Shown: in pieces, positions 59,480 through 64,000 of the stretch
Numbering within the stretch: position 1 is the first letter of the stretch
Layout of the letters: every line of letters begins with the position of its first letter
DNA from: Enteractinococcus fodinae
GTDB taxonomy: Bacteria; Actinomycetota; Actinomycetes; Actinomycetales; Micrococcaceae
Length of the DNA stretch: 64,000 nt
Assembly (NCBI RefSeq): GCF_031458395.1
Contig: NZ_JAVDYJ010000001.1
Location: 496,001-560,000, forward strand
Direction of reading: 5' to 3'
The notes under the pieces: generated by a model
What the model was told of the DNA's origin: nothing
Databases searched by the model: none
Seen by the model: only the letters and a program-made list of their open reading frames with translations
Program-made: the position numbers and the translations under genes

Positions 59480-62083
59480 TTAGACGTTGCGGGTGGTTGT
59501 TGGAACGGGCGATTCGGTGCGCGTTTCGTCCCGACCGGCAGCAGCGTCCGGTTCAGCTTGCGTCAGGGCGGCACCTTCGACGTCGACATTCGGCAGGATG
59601 CGGTCCAACCACTTGGGCAGGTACCAGGCGTGCCGGCCCAACAGGTGCATCAGGGCGGGCACCATGAGGAGGCGGACTAAGAACGCGTCGAAGAGGACCC
59701 CGATGGCCAGCCCGAAGCCGATCGGCCGAATGTAGGGGTCGTCGGCGTAGACGAACCCACCGAAGACCGAGACCATAATGATGGCGGCGGCGGCCACGAC
59801 GGCACGGCCCTGAACGAAGCCCTTTTGGACGGCCAGGCGGGCTTCGGTACCGTGCGCGTACGCTTCGCGCATCCCCGAAGAGATAAATAACTGGTAATCC
59901 ATTGCCAGCCCGAAGAGCACGCCGATCATAATGGTGGGGAGAAACGACAGCACCGGTGCCGGGTTGTGCACCATAAAGGCTTCACCCAGCCAACCCCACT
60001 GGTAGATCGCGACCACCGCACCCATGGCGGCTCCCACGGATAAGACGAAGCCGCCCGAGGCAATCAGTGGGACCACCAGCGAGCGGAACACGATCACCAT
60101 GATCAGCAGCGACAGCCCGACCACGACCCCCAGGTACAGGGGCAGTACCTCGGCTAGCGCATCGGAGATGTCAATGACGCCGGTCGCCTGCCCGGCCAGT
60201 GCCAAATTCGTGACTTCACCGGCAGGCTCGAGGTCACGCAGTTCATAGACGAGATTTACGGTGGACTCGTGGTTCGCGTCCTGGGTGGGGATGATTTGAA
60301 ACATCAGCAGATCGCCCGCGTCGTTTTCCCCAACCGGCACCACATGTGCCACCTGGTCCAACTCGGCAATCTGTTCGGCCTGGGCCGCGGTGGTTTCCAA
60401 TAACTCGGCCTCGTCGAGGTCGGCCGGAATATCTGCGACCGCAACAATCGGGGCGTTGAAACCGGGCCCAAAGTTGTCGGACTGGGCGGCATACGCCTGG
60501 TACTCGGTGGACTCGGGAGACTCTGCAGAACCGTCCGGGATACCGAGTCGCATCGAGAATACCGGGATGGCGATGATGGCCAAGACGGCGATGGTCGCGA
60601 CTGCGGTGAGGATGGCCCGCGCGTTGGACATCGGTTTCAGGGGCTTGGTCGGTGCGGCGCGCTGGGTTCGGTCGGCCAGTGCGATGCGCTCGCGCTTGGA
60701 TAGTGCGCGACGGCCTAACAGGGACAGCATTGCCGGGGTCAGGGTGATGGCCACCAGCACGGCGATGATGACGACGAACCCGCCGACGGTTCCCATTAGT
60801 CCTAAGAAGGGGATTCCGGTGAGGTTCAACGCCAGCAGGGCGATGACCACGGTGGACCCGGCAAACACCACCGCGTTGCCGGAGGTGCCATTCGCCATCG
60901 CAATGGACTGGTGCAGTGGCATCCCGGCTTTGAGCTGGGTGCGGTGCCGGTGCACAATAAACAGCGCGTAGTCGATGCCCACGGCCAACCCGAGCATCAC
61001 GCCCAACACAGGGGTCACCGAGCTCATCTCCACGACCGAGGAGAACGCCATGGCCGCCAGGGCGCCCACCCCGACACCCACCAGGGCGTTGAGCAGGGGC
61101 AGCCCGGCGGTGATGAAGGTCCCCAACATGATCACCAGGACAATGCCGGCCACCACCAGGCCGACGACTTCAGCCCAGCCCAACACATCGGGCACGGCCA
61201 TCGACAGTTCTTGCGACGGCAGAACTTCAATACCATCGATGTCAGCATCGGTCAGGGTGGCGATCAGTGCCTGTCGAATCTCGGGGGTGACATCCATGTC
61301 CTGGTCCACGAACTGGACGGTGGCGACCGCTGCCGACTCGTCGTCGGACACCAGGGAGTAGTCATTGGTGGAGGCCATGAGCCGTTCGCCGAGGTCTAAG
61401 AGTTCTTCGCCTTCGGCCACTTCGGTGCGGCCCTCTTCGTAGTTGGCCTGTTCTTGTTCAAGTTCTGCGCGGCCTGCCTCGAGTTCTTCTCGTGCGGCAT
61501 CCAACTGGGCTTGTTGGGGCGCGAATTGCTGGTCGACGGCGGCTTCGGGCATGCCGGCATCCAGCGCCTGCTGACGGCCGGCGTCTAGTTGTTCTTGGGC
61601 CGCATCCAAATCTGCTTCGGCAGCGGCCAGTTCATCTTCGGCTTGGCTCAATTGTTCGGGCGCGGCATCTAACTGCTCGCGCGCGTCCTCGAGTTCTGTC
61701 CGTCCGTCTTGCAGCTGCTGTTGCTGATCGGTCAGCTCGGCGTCGGTCTCAAAGGGATTGACCACATCTTCGACACCCGCCACGCCTCGCGCATCATCAA
61801 GCACGTCTTCGATCTGGGCGCGCTGTTCGTCGGTGAAGGAGCTGCCGTCTTGGGTCTGAAAGACCACGTTACCGGTCCCACGTGCGGCCTCGGGGAACTC
61901 TTCTTGGAGCCGATCGGTGGTTCGTGCGGTCGGGGTGCCCGGGATATCCACGGTCGACACCAGGGTCCCGCCGAAGGTGAGGAACGAACCCGCGGCGATG
62001 GCCAGCAGCACCAGCCAGGTAAAGATCACCGCAAAAGGCCGCCTCGCTGAGCTGAGTCCCAACCGATACAAAAGCTTTGCCAT
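59480..62083 (-). CDS. MMPL/RND-family transporter with large coiled-coil loop
   Basis: The 867-residue protein has two RND halves, each starting with one helix and an external loop, then five helices. GLAVGIDYALFIVHRHR and GLAMDYQLFISSGMRE hold the transmembrane Asp-Tyr proton-relay motifs. The first external loop (about residues 100-215) is a Gln/Glu/Ala-rich coiled coil (ELEDAREQLDAAPEQLSQAE and similar). MMPL proteins export lipids or small molecules. GAGGG lies 5-6 nt before ATG 62083; a GTG 6 nt upstream is possible. Confidence 0.88.
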   Translation of the reverse strand: MAKLLYRLGLSSARRPFAVIFTWLVLLAIAAGSFLTFGGTLVSTVDIPGTPTARTTDRLQEEFPEAARGTGNVVFQTQDGSSFTDEQRAQIEDVLDDARGVAGVEDVVNPFETDAELTDQQQQLQDGRTELEDAREQLDAAPEQLSQAEDELAAAEADLDAAQEQLDAGRQQALDAGMPEAAVDQQFAPQQAQLDAAREELEAGRAELEQEQANYEEGRTEVAEGEELLDLGERLMASTNDYSLVSDDESAAVATVQFVDQDMDVTPEIRQALIATLTDADIDGIEVLPSQELSMAVPDVLGWAEVVGLVVAGIVLVIMLGTFITAGLPLLNALVGVGVGALAAMAFSSVVEMSSVTPVLGVMLGLAVGIDYALFIVHRHRTQLKAGMPLHQSIAMANGTSGNAVVFAGSTVVIALLALNLTGIPFLGLMGTVGGFVVIIAVLVAITLTPAMLSLLGRRALSKRERIALADRTQRAAPTKPLKPMSNARAILTAVATIAVLAIIAIPVFSMRLGIPDGSAESPESTEYQAYAAQSDNFGPGFNAPIVAVADIPADLDEAELLETTAAQAEQIAELDQVAHVVPVGENDAGDLLMFQIIPTQDANHESTVNLVYELRDLEPAGEVTNLALAGQATGVIDISDALAEVLPLYLGVVVGLSLLIMVIVFRSLVVPLIASGGFVLSVGAAMGAVVAIYQWGWLGEAFMVHNPAPVLSFLPTIMIGVLFGLAMDYQLFISSGMREAYAHGTEARLAVQKGFVQGRAVVAAAAIIMVSVFGGFVYADDPYIRPIGFGLAIGVLFDAFLVRLLMVPALMHLLGRHAWYLPKWLDRILPNVDVEGAALTQAEPDAAAGRDETRTESPVPTTTRNV

Positions 62084-62211
62084 ATTCACCCTCGCGTATT
62101 GCAGTTATCCGGACACTTCAGGCGCCCCTCTCTTACAGTATCGGACGCAGGCGCCATCGGATAATTTCTATGATGACCAGCGAATTTGACGGCTCTTGTG
62201 GCACGTTCGCT

Positions 62212-62217
62212 TAGACT
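62212..62217 (+). promoter_or_regulatory. Candidate -10 box of a leaderless cardiolipin synthase mRNA
   Basis: TAGACT ends 7 nt before ATG 62225, the spacing of a -10 box for a leaderless transcript. TTGACG at 62186-62191 could be a -35 box, though 20 nt away. No ribosome site is present. Confidence 0.45.
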
Positions 62218-62224
62218 GGTGGGC

Positions 62225-63724
62225 ATGATTTCGTCGGTGGCAGATTTCGCGGATTTTCCATTCTGGGTGCGGGTGTTATTTACCAGCGCCGATATGGCCA
62301 TCCGTATTGCCCTGCTGGGTATTGTGCCGGGAAATCGACGCCCCGCGGTTGCGATGGCGTGGCTGCTGATTATTTTCTTCTTCCCGATTCCCGGGTTATT
62401 GGTGTTCCTCTTATTGGGTTCGCACCGGCTAGGTGGTCAGCGCCGCTCGCGTCAGGTCGCGGTAAATTCAGAACTGCGGCGTGCCACGGCCCACCTTGAT
62501 CTGCCCGACCAAGTCGGTGCCGCCCCGGATTATGTGGCCGCCAGTTCGAAATTAACTCGCCGGCTGACGGGCTTTCCGATGCTGGACGGCAACACCTTTG
62601 AGTATCTCACCGACTACCGGCGCACCTTCGAACGCATGGCCGCCGATATTGATCGGGCCACCAACTATGTCAACGTGATGTTTTACATCATCGGCACCGA
62701 CCCCAAACACCGGCCCGGCTACGCTGATTTAGTCTTGGATGCAATGGCTCGGGCCGTCCAACGCGGGGTGAAGGTCCGGTTGCTGTTTGACCATATCGGC
62801 ACCGCCCGGGTCAAAGGCTACCGGCACCTGCTGAAACGGCTGGACGCCGATGGCATTGAGTATTACCGGTTGATGCCGGTCCGACCTTGGCGCGGCGAGT
62901 ACCAGCGCCCCGATTTACGGAACCACCGCAAAATGATCGTGGTCGACGGGCTGGTGGGGTATACCGGATCGATCAATCTCATCGAACCCGGGTATAAACG
63001 TCCCTCGGCACACCGGCTCAACCGACACTGGGTGGACATGATGGCCCGCGTGGAAGGCCCGACCGTCGCGTCCCTGGACGTCGTGTTTGCCACCGATTGG
63101 TTTTCGGAAACCGGGTTACAACTGCACCACGAACTGCGCGATGTGACCGAAGACGAAATTGAGGACCACGAAGGACCAGCGGCCCAGCTGCTCCCATCGG
63201 GTCCGGGGTTTTCGCAAGAGAATAATCTGCGGGCCTTCAACCATTTGTTTTACGCCGCGCAGCACACCATCCGCGTGGTCACTCCGTATTTGGTACCCGA
63301 CGATTCAATGCTCTACGCCCTGACCACAGCGGCCCAGCGCGGGGTGCGCGTGGAAGTGCTGGTGGTCCGGCGCGCAGACCAGATGGCGGTTCAGCACGCC
63401 CAACAGTCCTATTATGAGCAACTGTTGCGGGCCGGCATCCACATTTATCGCTACCCGGATCCGGACGTCTTGCACTCCAAAATGTTTACCATCGACGACG
63501 ATGTTGCGGTGTTTGGCTCATCCAATATGGATATGCGGTCGTTTTCACTCAACTCGGAGCTGACCGTCATGGTCGTGGGTGCCGAAGAGGTCGCCAAACT
63601 CGATGCGATCATCGACATGTACCAGGACAAATGCGAGCACCTGATGCTCAAAGATTGGCTGGCGCGCCCGCGATATAAGCGCTGGCTCGATAATGTCTTC
63701 CGGCTGACCTCGGCGCTGCAATAA
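62225..63724 (+). CDS. cls: Cardiolipin synthase (phospholipase D family)
   Basis: The 499-residue protein has two N-terminal helices (about 15-60) and two PLD domains with HKD motifs: NHRKMIVVDGLVGYTGSINL and LHSKMFTIDDDVAVFGSSNMD. It condenses two phosphatidylglycerol molecules, or related donors, to cardiolipin on the membrane. Length is typical of ClsA. ATG 62225 is chosen; 13 residues would be added by an upstream start. Its stop abuts the convergent uridine-kinase stop. Confidence 0.92.
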   Translation: MISSVADFADFPFWVRVLFTSADMAIRIALLGIVPGNRRPAVAMAWLLIIFFFPIPGLLVFLLLGSHRLGGQRRSRQVAVNSELRRATAHLDLPDQVGAAPDYVAASSKLTRRLTGFPMLDGNTFEYLTDYRRTFERMAADIDRATNYVNVMFYIIGTDPKHRPGYADLVLDAMARAVQRGVKVRLLFDHIGTARVKGYRHLLKRLDADGIEYYRLMPVRPWRGEYQRPDLRNHRKMIVVDGLVGYTGSINLIEPGYKRPSAHRLNRHWVDMMARVEGPTVASLDVVFATDWFSETGLQLHHELRDVTEDEIEDHEGPAAQLLPSGPGFSQENNLRAFNHLFYAAQHTIRVVTPYLVPDDSMLYALTTAAQRGVRVEVLVVRRADQMAVQHAQQSYYEQLLRAGIHIYRYPDPDVLHSKMFTIDDDVAVFGSSNMDMRSFSLNSELTVMVVGAEEVAKLDAIIDMYQDKCEHLMLKDWLARPRYKRWLDNVFRLTSALQ

Positions 63725-64000
63725 TTAATCGGATTCCGACGGGCCCGTCACGCTGCGATCCACGCCCAATAACGCCTTGACCACGGCCAAGGCCGAGGTG
63801 TGATGCCGTTCGTCGGGCTCATCGGCCACCAGGACAAGGTCTGCCGCGTCATAAATCTGGTCTTGATCCAGCATCCGACGTTCTTGGGCCGCCCAGGTGT
63901 CCCACTTCCCCCGATAGCTGTCGCCATCGCGCGACATCGCCCGGTCATGCCGCACCTGATCGGGCACGCGCAACCAAATGAGCACATCCAGCAGCTCGCG
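63725..64000 (-). CDS. Uridine-kinase-like P-loop protein, 3' part only
   Basis: The last 91 codons of a gene that starts beyond the window. LDVLIWLRVPDQVRHDRAMSRDGDSYRGKWDTWAAQE, then DLVLVADEPDE, resembles the C-terminal half of actinobacterial uridine/nucleoside kinase-like ATPases (lid arginines, then the last strand). The P-loop is outside the window, so function is tentative. Confidence 0.6.
   Translation of the reverse strand, partial: RELLDVLIWLRVPDQVRHDRAMSRDGDSYRGKWDTWAAQERRMLDQDQIYDAADLVLVADEPDERHHTSALAVVKALLGVDRSVTGPSESD

Overview
The window looks like chromosomal DNA of a moderately high-GC actinobacterium, most likely in the Micrococcales near Micrococcaceae/Yaniella-type genera. 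The evidence is a SAM-IV riboswitch (an actinobacterial RNA class), frequent GTG/TTG starts, candidate leaderless starts, a fused MrpA, a CopD-CtaG fusion, an LAXTG-type sortase signal and an HNH gene of the 13E12/DUF222 family. I could not run a search, so the genus is an inference. No insertion sequence, prophage, integrase or CRISPR array was seen. The HNH gene is the only mobile-DNA-like gene.

Layout, 1-31 kb: end of an SNF2 helicase; DUF222 HNH endonuclease; thiamine ABC transporter (thiQ, thiP, thiB, minus strand) behind a TPP riboswitch with a ribosome-site hairpin; DHA2 drug exporter; an agmatine-deiminase-like protein that has lost its catalytic residues; GlcD-type FAD oxidase and DUF606 transporter; aspA; a long leader before a secreted M23 peptidase; a divergent MarR/MFS pair; a cold-shock gene overlapping a proline-rich membrane-anchored protein; an S4 RNA-binding gene and flavin reductase behind a SAM-IV riboswitch; hisD; MscS channel; MBL-UspA-macrodomain operon; glutathionyl-hydroquinone-reductase-like protein; YchJ-asparaginase-SDR operon; a second DHA2 exporter; a thioester-domain surface protein; a second MarR.

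31-49 kb: rpmB-rpmG-rpsN (zinc-independent types) after a consensus-like promoter and a folded leader; a membrane protein carrying an inactivated DnaQ-like exonuclease domain; HU; a six-gene copper/cytochrome-oxidase block (His-rich membrane protein, CopC, PCuAC, DyP peroxidase, CopD-CtaG, lipoprotein); phosphoesterase and an Fe-S-free HhH glycosylase; tRNA-Gly(CCC); a thioredoxin-NHL protein; a flavodoxin-fold small protein; an AEC transporter with an anchored protein; small membrane proteins; SDR plus a CDCGKC protein; dcd.

50-64 kb: a complete mrpACDEFG Na+/H+ antiporter operon, SDR, Mug-type uracil glycosylase, PTH2-like hydrolase, DUF4235, an MMPL transporter with a coiled coil, cardiolipin synthase, and the 3' end of a uridine-kinase-like gene.

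Two metabolite riboswitches are well supported by conserved cores and pairing. The most unusual protein is the membrane-tethered pseudo-exonuclease at 31972..33651. The least explained arrangements are the cold-shock/surface-protein overlap, the SAM-controlled flavin reductase with an S4 protein, and the folded leader before rpmB.
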